A stretch of 17,620 nt of DNA from Gammaproteobacteria bacterium (GTDB lineage: Bacteria > Pseudomonadota > Alphaproteobacteria > UBA828): positions 1 to 17,620 of the forward strand of contig PAWF01000045.1 in the NCBI GenBank assembly GCA_002714015.1, written 5' to 3'. Shown in pieces: positions 1-7,212 of the stretch (its first letter is position 1; each line of letters opens with the position of its first letter). The position numbers and the translations under genes were made by a program. The notes beneath the pieces were generated by a model. It ran no database searches and had not been told where the DNA came from. It was given only the letters and a program-made list of their open reading frames with translations.

Positions 1-73
1 GGATTTTACTTCCCAGCTGTTTTGCTAATGGAAGACCCATGTTTCCAAGTCCTATAAAACCAATATTTACCAT
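1..73 (-). CDS. 3-hydroxyisobutyrate dehydrogenase-like NAD(P)-binding protein, 5' fragment
   Basis: Only the first 24 codons lie in the window; the gene runs off the left edge. Read on the minus strand it begins ATG at 73-71 with MVNIGFIGLGNMGLPLAKQL. The pattern IGFIGLGNMG is the Rossmann GxGxxG dinucleotide-binding loop as placed at the very N-terminus of the beta-hydroxyacid dehydrogenase family (3-hydroxyisobutyrate dehydrogenase, tartronate semialdehyde reductase, glyoxylate reductase). An AGGT ribosome site sits about 7 nt before the ATG. It follows the luciferase-like oxidoreductase gene by 42 nt on the same strand, so the two are probably co-transcribed. The family is quite sure; the substrate cannot be told from this fragment. 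Confidence 0.75.
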   Translation of the reverse strand, partial: MVNIGFIGLGNMGLPLAKQLGSKI

Positions 74-115
74 ATGTTTTACCTAAAATTTCTTTATAGT
101 CAGTTTAAATTTTCC

Positions 116-988
116 TTATAATTCGGATATGGTCTCCAAAGCATTCCAATCAATAGAGTAGGTTCCATCTGGATTCATAGGTTGTATGCAAACATGATCA
201 GCTCCAGCACTAAAATGTTCTTTTATACGATCACAAACCTGATTTTTTGAACCCCAAGCAACCATTGAGTCTAAAAATCTATTGCTCCCTTGACCAGATA
301 AATCATCTTCATTGAACCCAAGGCTTATCCAATTGTTACGATAATTAGGCCAGTTAATATAAGTATCAAGCATTTTAGCTGCAGACTCTCGAGCTACGGA
401 TGCTTCATTTGTAAGGCAGACCTTTTGTTCAACACATAACCATTTGTTTGGACCAAGGATAGCCCTAGTTCTTTCTGTATGTTCGGGTGTTACGAGGTAT
501 GGATGCGCACCTTTAGTTTTTTCTCCAGCAAGCGCAGTCATCTTAGGTCCTAGAGCTGCTAAAATTATATTTCGATCTGGTCTATCTATAGTTAGTTGTG
601 TTTTATCTATCATTTCAAGATAATTACGCATTGTACTAACTGGTTTTCTTTGGTAGCTGTGTCCACGAAAGTCCTCTACAAGAGGAATATGTGATACACC
701 TAGTCCAAGTATAAACCTATCACCGTATAATTTATGTAGTGTGTCGTGGCCCGCAGCTGCCGAAACAGCATCTCGAGCGTATATATTTGCTATTCCACTT
801 GCAACATTTAGCTTTGAAGTCTGTGATAAAATAAAACTTCCAAAACTAAATGATTCATAACCCAACCCTTCAGGGTACCAAAATGTATCAAAATTAAGTT
901 TTTCGATCCCTATAGCTAAATCAATTGTTTCTTTCTGGCTTAAATAATCTGGAGTATACCATACACCTAGTCTACCAATGTTTTGCAT
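116..988 (-). CDS. Luciferase-like (LLM class) F420-type oxidoreductase
   Basis: A 290-residue protein of the bacterial-luciferase-like TIM-barrel superfamily. The N-terminal RLGVWYTPD, the segment FWYPEGLGYES, then VASGIANIYARDAV and DRFILGLGVSH match the pattern of the probable F420-dependent oxidoreductase subfamily seen in actinobacteria and some marine bacteria. Such enzymes transfer hydride between F420H2 (or FMNH2) and a small-molecule substrate in the cytoplasm. No signal peptide. A strong ribosome site (AAGGAG) lies 7 nt before the ATG, which fixes the start. It lies 41 nt downstream of the amidohydrolase-like gene and 42 nt upstream of the hydroxyisobutyrate-dehydrogenase-like gene on the same strand, so a three-gene operon is likely. 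Cofactor choice (F420 or FMN) and substrate are not decided by sequence; no F420 biosynthesis gene is in the window. Confidence 0.82.
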   Translation of the reverse strand: MQNIGRLGVWYTPDYLSQKETIDLAIGIEKLNFDTFWYPEGLGYESFSFGSFILSQTSKLNVASGIANIYARDAVSAAAGHDTLHKLYGDRFILGLGVSHIPLVEDFRGHSYQRKPVSTMRNYLEMIDKTQLTIDRPDRNIILAALGPKMTALAGEKTKGAHPYLVTPEHTERTRAILGPNKWLCVEQKVCLTNEASVARESAAKMLDTYINWPNYRNNWISLGFNEDDLSGQGSNRFLDSMVAWGSKNQVCDRIKEHFSAGADHVCIQPMNPDGTYSIDWNALETISEL

Positions 989-1029
989 TATATAATTCTC
1001 CTTAAAAAATAATTTGAATTTTTTAATAA

Positions 1030-2019
1030 TTATTCTACCTTGACTCCATACAGATCTTCTGCATTTTGATATGAAACTCTCTTGGCAACCTCTGGTGGGA
1101 GTTGTGTCACAAAATGTCTATAATTATATACAATCTCTTTATACTTTTCCCATCTATGAGTCTTATGTGCGTCTGTGGCGAACATTAAACGGTCTGAGTA
1201 ATCAATTATTAATTTAAGCCATGAAGATCTTATTTTCCCATTTTTATTTAAAAAACCCTGCCCAAGCAACATTGATTTATTTGAGTCACTATAACCCTTT
1301 TTATCCTGTTCTTTCTTTGAGATTGTCATATATACATTAGGGTGTTTAGAGAGGATTAACCGAACTTGTTTTGGATGACCGAATGCCATGTGAGGGATTA
1401 TGAAAGTTATTTCTGGAAATCTTGTGTAAAGTTCTGAAAACTTAGGCCAATCCCGATCCCAGTTATATACTTCCCAGTGTGTCATTACAGGAACTTTTAT
1501 TTTTTTTAATAAATTAAAAAACTTAATATTATTTGGAGCAAGTGGGTCTACATACCTTTCCCCTGGCAAGGTTTGTTCACCATGTGATTTGTCGCCATGT
1601 GTGTATAGAATCTCACCAATAAATTTATAATTATTCTTTTGGATACTTGCTATGGTTCTATTTATATATTTAGATGTAAGGTCATCTTTTAAAAGAAAAT
1701 ACTTTGGTGCACCTAAGATAATTAGCCCGGGAAACTTTTCTCTTAGTTTCAATATTTCATTTTCATTTTCTCCTAGATACTTTCTACTACGTGCAAATAA
1801 TGCTAATTTTGAAACTTTTGCTTGTTGAACCTTATTAATTGCGGACATAAATCCTTGTTTTTCATCTAGCTGTGCCATAGCGTCAAATATTGGACCATCA
1901 TATCCTCTGCATTCAGTTGCTATAAATGCTGAAAACACTAAACTAGTGATGAATAAATAGGTCCTGTTAATTATAATATTTTTAATGCAAACCTTAATTA
2001 AATGTTTAATTGAGTTCAT
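1030..2019 (-). CDS. Amidohydrolase-fold (amidohydrolase_2-like) protein with N-terminal signal/anchor
   Basis: A 329-residue protein with a basic N-terminal stretch (residues 1-20) and a hydrophobic core (about 21-35, YLFITSLVFSAFIA), consistent with a long signal peptide or membrane anchor, so it probably acts in the periplasm. The body resembles metal-dependent TIM-barrel hydrolases of the amidohydrolase_2 type: candidate metal or catalytic residues are H181 (MTHWE), H210 (IIPHMA) and D283 (ATDAH). The usual N-terminal HxH metal pair, expected just after the first strand, reads D-A-M-A-Q (46-50), so both histidines are absent. It may bind one metal, or be a catalytically altered homologue. 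AGGAA lies about 8 nt before the ATG. The start is 42 bp from the divergent ABM gene. Fold fairly sure; reaction unknown. Confidence 0.68.
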   Translation of the reverse strand: MNSIKHLIKVCIKNIIINRTYLFITSLVFSAFIATECRGYDGPIFDAMAQLDEKQGFMSAINKVQQAKVSKLALFARSRKYLGENENEILKLREKFPGLIILGAPKYFLLKDDLTSKYINRTIASIQKNNYKFIGEILYTHGDKSHGEQTLPGERYVDPLAPNNIKFFNLLKKIKVPVMTHWEVYNWDRDWPKFSELYTRFPEITFIIPHMAFGHPKQVRLILSKHPNVYMTISKKEQDKKGYSDSNKSMLLGQGFLNKNGKIRSSWLKLIIDYSDRLMFATDAHKTHRWEKYKEIVYNYRHFVTQLPPEVAKRVSYQNAEDLYGVKVE

Positions 2020-2061
2020 AATTCTAATTCCTACAGAATATTTTTTTGAGGAAAACTGAAA

Positions 2062-2403
2062 ATGATTATAGTAGCGGTAGTATTTGAATTCTCTCCTGGT
2101 GGATTTGATAAAATTAAAGAAGAAATATTGGATGCAGTAAATAATTCAAGAAAAGAGCCGGGTGCACAAATATATGATTGGGCAATTGATATTACAAATG
2201 AGAATCGTGCAACTATTTTTGAGGTTTGGGACGATCAAGATGATCTTGATAAACATTTCACTTATCCTTATATGGATAAGCTTGTTGAAGTACTAAGTCA
2301 GGCTAGTATTAGAGGTGATATCAAAGATTATTCAGCAGAAATATACGAGGTAAGTGGGAAACGAGATATGGGATTTGTACTTCCAGAACCAGAAAATAAC
2401 TAG
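2062..2403 (+). CDS. Antibiotic biosynthesis monooxygenase (ABM/YgiN-like) domain protein
   Basis: A 113-residue protein with one ABM ferredoxin-like fold domain: an initial beta strand IIVAVVFEF, then SRKEPGAQIYDW, then ATIFEVWDDQDDLDKHF, the usual order of a dimeric alpha+beta barrel monooxygenase (quinol monooxygenase YgiN, ActVA-Orf6 relatives). Members oxidise quinols or aromatic polyketides without a cofactor, or act as small heme or aldehyde-handling enzymes. GAGG lies about 10 nt before the ATG. It is transcribed away from the amidohydrolase gene, and the 42 bp between the two starts must share control. The protein ends in an acidic tail (PEPENN). The substrate cannot be read from sequence; the fold assignment is strong. 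Confidence 0.8.
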   Translation: MIIVAVVFEFSPGGFDKIKEEILDAVNNSRKEPGAQIYDWAIDITNENRATIFEVWDDQDDLDKHFTYPYMDKLVEVLSQASIRGDIKDYSAEIYEVSGKRDMGFVLPEPENN

Positions 2404-2469
2404 ATATATAGTTCTTTAATCATAGATAAATTAATAATAATTAGTATTTTAGTCAGCTTAAAGAAATGA

Positions 2470-2574
2470 GTTAGATAATATATTTACGGTTTGCAATAAG
2501 CCATGTATAAGCATGTTGTTTGAACCCAGAGCTTAAGTTGATACCCGCTAACATAAATAGTTAGGGGGTTTTTT
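2470..2574 (+). ncRNA. Candidate structured RNA (small RNA or leader attenuator) before the helicase gene
   Basis: Within a 223-bp AT-rich gap, the segment from about 2487 is visibly richer in G and C than its surroundings and folds. A bulged hairpin pairs GGTT (2488-2491) with AACC (2523-2526), CAA (2494-2496) with TTG (2516-2518) and CATG (2502-2505) with CATG (2512-2515) around the loop TATAAG. It ends at an intrinsic terminator. A GATAAT hexamer at 2474-2479 could be a -10 box, giving a transcript of roughly 90 nt. Alternatively, GTTAG at 2470-2474 can pair with CTAAC 2548-2552, the left arm of the terminator, as an antiterminator would, making this a leader for the helicase. No known RNA family was firmly recognised; a short 6S-like RNA was considered but not shown. 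Confidence 0.35.
2543..2574 (+). terminator. Intrinsic (Rho-independent) terminator
   Basis: ACCC-G-CTAAC (2543-2552), loop ATAAATA, GTTAG-G-GGGT (2560-2569): a stem of nine pairs with one G-G mismatch, followed by six T (2569-2574). This is the clearest intrinsic terminator in the window. It lies 52 nt before the helicase ATG, so it either ends the ABM/RNA transcript, with the helicase having its own promoter in 2575-2626, or it is a regulated attenuator of the helicase. Confidence 0.75.
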
Positions 2575-2626
2575 CATAGTAGTTTTTGTATATTTTATAT
2601 GTTTTCCAAACCGGTATTTCATTTAT

Positions 2627-4456
2627 ATGAAACTTAGAAATTGGCAGCAAGAGGTTATTGATAGCTTTCCAACTACAATTAGAAAGCATAAGCGATTTAT
2701 CTTAAAGGCTCCTACGGGAGCAGGGAAAACTGTTTTAGCTAGTGAGCTTATAGAGCGTTTCTATAAAAATAAGAAAGTAATTGTTCTTTGCCATAGACTA
2801 GTTTTATTAGAACAACTTGAGGCTGCTTTAAGCAAAAAACATTCTGTACGTAAACTCAAGTTATCTGATACAAGTTTTGCCTTTGATGATTGTGATATAT
2901 TATTATCCACAAATATGCGAGCTAAAGAAATTTTAGATGCTGCCGTACCAGCAGCGGATCTTATCATTGTAGACGAAGCTCATAGGGTATCTCCAAATGG
3001 TAATTCTTATAAAAGAGTTATTGATTTATTCCTTGAGGCAGGAAAACCTAATGCACAGTTTATAGGCTTAACTGCGTCACCGGAGCGAAGGACAGCGGAT
3101 CAAAGGGATCAACTTAATCTTGCGTTTGATGCAATCATTGACTGTGCCAATATTGAAGACCTAATTAATGAAAAAGTTTTGGTTAAGCCAATTTATAGAG
3201 CACATTTTGTGCATGACCTTAATCTTGCAAAAATAGATATCACTTCTGGTGATTTCCCTGTCAGTACACTTTCTGATGCTATAATTAAGTCTTCTATGAT
3301 TGATTGTGCGATGTGGAGCTACAAAGATGAACGAGATAAAGTTTCTCCTAAGCCAATCTCTGCTTGGTTTTGTTCTGATGTTAAAGTTGCTGAAGTAACC
3401 CTTAATAAAATCAGAGATGCGGGTATAAGTGCAGAAATAGTTACTGCAGCTACACCTATAAAGGAACGTATGCAACTTTTGTCTCTACATGAGAGTGGCG
3501 AATTAGAAGCTATGGTATCTGTTGGGGTGCTTACGGAGGGCTGGGATAATCCGCATTGCAATATTATTGTTCACTTAAGACCAACTCTTTCTAAAGTACT
3601 ATGGGGGCAATCAGTTGGAAGAGGCCTAAGAGCTGCTTCACAAAAGGATAAGTGCATTATAATTGATGTTAGCTCAAACTGGAGCACGTTTGGTCCAGTG
3701 GAGAAACTAAAATGGAGTTTATGGAGTACTCGAGGGTCACACTTACAGTTCATGAATCGTTTCAATTGGATTGGCGAGCAGCAAGATGGAGAAGATGCGG
3801 AAGACACTTACTTGTTATGTAAAAATGAACTTCCAGATAAAATGCGATGTTCCCATATTTACAAAAAAAATGCTTATGTTGATGATACTTGTCCAGCCTG
3901 TGGAAGTTACGCAGCAGTAGATATATATAAGGAGCAAAAATTAGCAAATACTGTTAATGAACAGGCTCTACATCGAGTATTTTTTGACAGAGTACCCAAG
4001 GCATACGAGAGAATGGATCCCTCAACTTGGCAAACATTAGGTGATACTACATGGCGGACTGCATCGGATAAAGAAAAGGTATTTCTATCTTTTTGTATGG
4101 CTTTTTCTAATGTATCTGGTGATGAGACTAACTCAGAAACTGAATACTGGGATGCCGCACTAGCAACAGAGGTCTTTATACGTAATTACTTAGTTAAAAA
4201 TAAAATTATCATAAAAAAACAAGAAAACTTTGACTTATCTCTAATTGCAGATGGTATGCTTGCAGGTCGACTCATAAGACCCTTACAAACTCATTATGGT
4301 ATATCATTGTGTGGAGCAGTTTTTATGAGTGCATCAGACTCTGAAAAAGAAAGAAAATATCAGAAAGCTATTAGAGTTGCCGAAAGATTATCAATGCTTG
4401 GTTGCTCTTCTCGTGATAATTTACCTTATTTTAATGCCTCAGAAATAGCTGCTTAA
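2627..4456 (+). CDS. Superfamily 2 DEAD/DEAH-box helicase with C-terminal Cys cluster
   Basis: A 609-residue protein with a full set of SF2 motifs: LRNWQQ near the N-terminus, Walker A APTGAGKT (28-35), DEAH (116-119), TAS motif III (149-151), motif V TEGWDNP (303-309) and motif VI QSVGRGLR (328-335). The order and spacing fit the COG1061/ResIII-type ATP-dependent nucleic-acid helicases. After the helicase core come C398, C408 and CxxC 422-425, a likely zinc ribbon that could bind DNA. The last 170 residues have no recognised domain. No nuclease, methylase or other defence gene is adjacent. There is no clear ribosome site before the ATG, so a leaderless or weakly translated message is possible. 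It is followed after 29 nt by the DsbA-fold gene. Helicase function is sure; cellular role (repair, defence or other) unknown. Confidence 0.88.
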   Translation: MKLRNWQQEVIDSFPTTIRKHKRFILKAPTGAGKTVLASELIERFYKNKKVIVLCHRLVLLEQLEAALSKKHSVRKLKLSDTSFAFDDCDILLSTNMRAKEILDAAVPAADLIIVDEAHRVSPNGNSYKRVIDLFLEAGKPNAQFIGLTASPERRTADQRDQLNLAFDAIIDCANIEDLINEKVLVKPIYRAHFVHDLNLAKIDITSGDFPVSTLSDAIIKSSMIDCAMWSYKDERDKVSPKPISAWFCSDVKVAEVTLNKIRDAGISAEIVTAATPIKERMQLLSLHESGELEAMVSVGVLTEGWDNPHCNIIVHLRPTLSKVLWGQSVGRGLRAASQKDKCIIIDVSSNWSTFGPVEKLKWSLWSTRGSHLQFMNRFNWIGEQQDGEDAEDTYLLCKNELPDKMRCSHIYKKNAYVDDTCPACGSYAAVDIYKEQKLANTVNEQALHRVFFDRVPKAYERMDPSTWQTLGDTTWRTASDKEKVFLSFCMAFSNVSGDETNSETEYWDAALATEVFIRNYLVKNKIIIKKQENFDLSLIADGMLAGRLIRPLQTHYGISLCGAVFMSASDSEKERKYQKAIRVAERLSMLGCSSRDNLPYFNASEIAA

Positions 4457-4485
4457 TCTAAGAATAAATTTTTAAGGTCTAGTAA

Positions 4486-5139
4486 ATGGTTTTTGTAATT
4501 GATTTATATTACTCTTTTCGAAGTCCTTATTGTTATTTTCTCAATGATCGTCTAAGTAACCTTGAAAAAGACTGGGATGTAAAAATTAATTTACGGCCTG
4601 TTTATCCATTGGCAATTCGTGACCCAGAGTTTTTTTTAAGGTCTGACCCTTTAAGGCGTGCCTATCATATTTTAGACTCTAAACGTGTGGCAGAATACTT
4701 AAATATACCTTATCGCCGCCCTATCCCTGATCCAGTTGTTTCAGATCTTGAGAATGATACATTTTCTGAAGATCAACCCTTTATAACCCCTGTTACCCGA
4801 TTAGCTGCTGCTGCTTCGCTTAATGGTGATGGTTTTAAATTTGCTAACTCAGTTATGAAGATGATGTGGGATGGTTCAACTGATAATTGGCATGAGAATA
4901 AACATCTTGAAAAAGCAACAGAAACTGCAGGTTTAAATTGGCAAACCCTCTGTGGTATTATTAAAAATAATTGGAAAGAATTAGATAAAAATATTTCAAT
5001 AAATCAGGAAGAACAACGTGCCGCTGGGCATTGGGGGGTTCCATTGATGGTTTTGGATGGAGAGCCATTTTATGGTCAAGACCGATTTTTGGAACTACAT
5101 TCAAGAATGATTAATAAGGGTTTACAACGTAGAGAATAA
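4486..5139 (+). CDS. 2-hydroxychromene-2-carboxylate isomerase-like DsbA-family (kappa-GST-like) protein
   Basis: A 217-residue thioredoxin-fold protein. The N-terminal strand VIDLYYSF is followed by RSPYCY (12-17), where the S-P-Y pattern replaces the CxxC of oxidoreductases, as in 2-hydroxychromene-2-carboxylate isomerases and kappa-class GSTs; S13 is the expected catalytic or glutathione-activating serine. Near the C-terminus WGVP (183-186) supplies the conserved cis-proline turn and FYGQDR (195-200) the family's terminal motif. HCCA isomerases act on a naphthalene or polycyclic aromatic ring-cleavage product with glutathione in the cytoplasm, but many homologues have other or unknown substrates. 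An AAGG site lies 8 nt before the ATG. It sits between the helicase (29 nt) and the E1 fusion (66 nt) on the same strand. Confidence 0.78.
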   Translation: MVFVIDLYYSFRSPYCYFLNDRLSNLEKDWDVKINLRPVYPLAIRDPEFFLRSDPLRRAYHILDSKRVAEYLNIPYRRPIPDPVVSDLENDTFSEDQPFITPVTRLAAAASLNGDGFKFANSVMKMMWDGSTDNWHENKHLEKATETAGLNWQTLCGIIKNNWKELDKNISINQEEQRAAGHWGVPLMVLDGEPFYGQDRFLELHSRMINKGLQRRE

Positions 5140-5205
5140 CCTGCTTATTTTCTCCTATATACTTATAATTCCCATTATACATTTTTGATAAAAGGAAATT
5201 TACAA

Positions 5206-7212
5206 ATGTCAGACGGGAAAACAAACCTGCAGGTAGATCCAGATACATTATGTGACATTTATACAAACATGCGAAGAATACGCATATTTGAAGAAACAGC
5301 TATTACTCTATTTGAGAGAGGAGAAATAAAGGGAACTGCGCACAGTTATATGGGCGAAGAAGCTATAGCTGCATCCGTGTGTGGTGTTTTGAATAACCAA
5401 GATTTTATCGCAAGTTATCATAGAGGGCATGGTCATTGCATCGCAAAAGGAGCCAGTTTAGATCTAATGATGGCTGAATTAATGGGTAAACAGAGCGGTT
5501 ATTGTCAGGGTCTTGGGGGGTCGATGCATATAGCAGATATGAATCTTAATATAGTTGGTGCAAATGGAATTGTTGGTGCTGCAATGCCATTATCAACTGG
5601 TGCTGCATTAGCCTCTAAACTTCGAAATAGTGATCAGGTTGCTGTAGCCTTTTTTGGTGATGGAGCTTCTAATCAGGGCATATTCCATGAGTCAATGAAT
5701 CTGGCTGCTGTATGGAATTTACCATTAATATTTGTATGTGAAAATAATCAATACGCTTTAAGTACTCCTTACAAGAATACAACTGCTGTTTCTCAAATAG
5801 CAACAAGAGCCTCTAGCTATGAGATTCCTGGTATAACAATTGATGGGAATGATGCAGTTGAGGTTTATCTTGTTTTTAGGGATGCTGCTGAACGTGCTCG
5901 CATGGGCCAAGGTCCTACTCTTATAGAGGCAATGACCTATCGTTGGGGGCAACATTCTATGCGGGCTAATCTTCGTGATCCAAGACCCGAAGATGAATTC
6001 CAAAAGTGGAAGGATCGAGATCCACTAATAATATTAGAGGATAAATTATTGTTTGAGAAAATTCTCTCTAAAGATGATTTAAAAAATATTGATCAAAAAG
6101 TATCAGAGGATATCAAACAAGCTGTAGAGTTTGCTCGGCAAAGTCCTGAGCCAGACTTTACATCAATGTTATCATCAGTTTATGTCCCACATAAAAATAC
6201 TGTTGAACCTATGAATAAAGGCAGCAGAGAACTTTCATATGTTGAAGCACTTAATGAGGCAATGTTGCAGGAAATGGAAAGGGATAATGAAGTTTTCTTA
6301 ATGGGTGAAGATGTTGGTAAAACTGGTGGTATATTTCAAGTTTCTAAAGGACTGTATGACCGCTTTGGGTCAGAAAGAGTTCGTGACACTCCAATTTCTG
6401 AGGCAACCTTTACAGGTTGTGGTGTTGGTGCTGCAATCGCAGGAATGAGACCAATTGTAGAAATTCAAATTTTTGATTTTGTTGCATTGGCTATGGATAT
6501 GCTTGTAAATCAGGCTGCAAAGTTTAGATTCATGTTAGGAGGTAAACCAAGTGTTCCTCTTGTAGTCAGAGGACCTCAGGGTGGCGGAGTTCGTTTAGCT
6601 GCCCAACATAGTCAAAGTCTTGAGGCTTGGTTTACTCATGTGCCTGGATTAGTTGTAGTTGCTCCATCTACCCCCTATGATGCAAAAGGTTTGCTCGTTT
6701 CTTCAATAAGAGATGACAATCCAGTAATCTTTCTAGAACAAAAGATGCTGTATCTAGGTAAGCCAGGTCCAGTTCCTGAAGAGCTTTATGCAATTCCCCT
6801 TGGCAAGGCAGATGTAAAGAGGCAGGGGACAGATATCACTATTCTTGCAATCGCAGGGATGTTGCCAAGAGCCTTAAATGCTGCATCTATGTTAGAACGT
6901 GAAGGAATTAGTGCTGAGGTTATTGATCCGCGTACGCTTCAGCCCCTGGATAAGGACACTATTATTGCTTCTGTTAAAAAAACAAATAGACTATTGATTG
7001 TTCATGAGGCATGGGTGCAAGGTGGTTTTGGAGCTGAAATTTCTGCAATGGTGATGGAGCTTGCATTTGATTACCTTGATGCCCCAGTAGCCCGTTTAGG
7101 AGCCCCTCACACTCCCATGCCTTATAATGATAATTTAGAGCGTTCTGTAATTCCTTCACAGGATAGAATATTACAAGAGGCAAAGAAAGTTATGGGGTAT
7201 AATATTAAGTAA
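5206..7212 (+). CDS. Fused E1 alpha-beta thiamine-diphosphate 2-oxoacid dehydrogenase
   Basis: A 668-residue fusion of both E1 subunits. Residues about 1-335 are E1-alpha, with the ThDP motif from GDG (151-153) to NN (180-181) and the loop YHRGHGH (71-77). Residues about 341-668 are E1-beta, starting RELSYVEALNEAM, with MGEDVG (366-371) and the active-site SEATF (398-402). This is the branched-chain/acetoin/pyruvate dehydrogenase E1 family, which decarboxylates a 2-oxoacid and passes the acyl group to lipoyl-E2 in the cytoplasm. An in-frame TTG at 5185 would add seven residues, but AGGAAA lies about 8 nt before the ATG at 5206, so I use that start. No E2 or E3 gene lies in the window. Its stop codon directly abuts that of the convergent next gene. 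Substrate (2-oxoisovalerate, acetoin, pyruvate) undecided. Confidence 0.88.
   Translation: MSDGKTNLQVDPDTLCDIYTNMRRIRIFEETAITLFERGEIKGTAHSYMGEEAIAASVCGVLNNQDFIASYHRGHGHCIAKGASLDLMMAELMGKQSGYCQGLGGSMHIADMNLNIVGANGIVGAAMPLSTGAALASKLRNSDQVAVAFFGDGASNQGIFHESMNLAAVWNLPLIFVCENNQYALSTPYKNTTAVSQIATRASSYEIPGITIDGNDAVEVYLVFRDAAERARMGQGPTLIEAMTYRWGQHSMRANLRDPRPEDEFQKWKDRDPLIILEDKLLFEKILSKDDLKNIDQKVSEDIKQAVEFARQSPEPDFTSMLSSVYVPHKNTVEPMNKGSRELSYVEALNEAMLQEMERDNEVFLMGEDVGKTGGIFQVSKGLYDRFGSERVRDTPISEATFTGCGVGAAIAGMRPIVEIQIFDFVALAMDMLVNQAAKFRFMLGGKPSVPLVVRGPQGGGVRLAAQHSQSLEAWFTHVPGLVVVAPSTPYDAKGLLVSSIRDDNPVIFLEQKMLYLGKPGPVPEELYAIPLGKADVKRQGTDITILAIAGMLPRALNAASMLEREGISAEVIDPRTLQPLDKDTIIASVKKTNRLLIVHEAWVQGGFGAEISAMVMELAFDYLDAPVARLGAPHTPMPYNDNLERSVIPSQDRILQEAKKVMGYNIK

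Noticed and set aside
2480..2574. Assignment of the structured RNA as 6S RNA
   Set aside because: Too short for 6S and no long closing stem with a central bubble could be drawn; kept only as a hypothesis to test.
3161..3807. Several 60-100 codon minus-strand frames inside the helicase
   Set aside because: Opposite strand of conserved helicase motifs; none has a ribosome site or sensible protein pattern.
2627..5139. Helicase plus neighbour as a defence island
   Set aside because: The next gene is an isomerase-like enzyme; no nuclease, methyltransferase, reverse transcriptase or phage gene is present.
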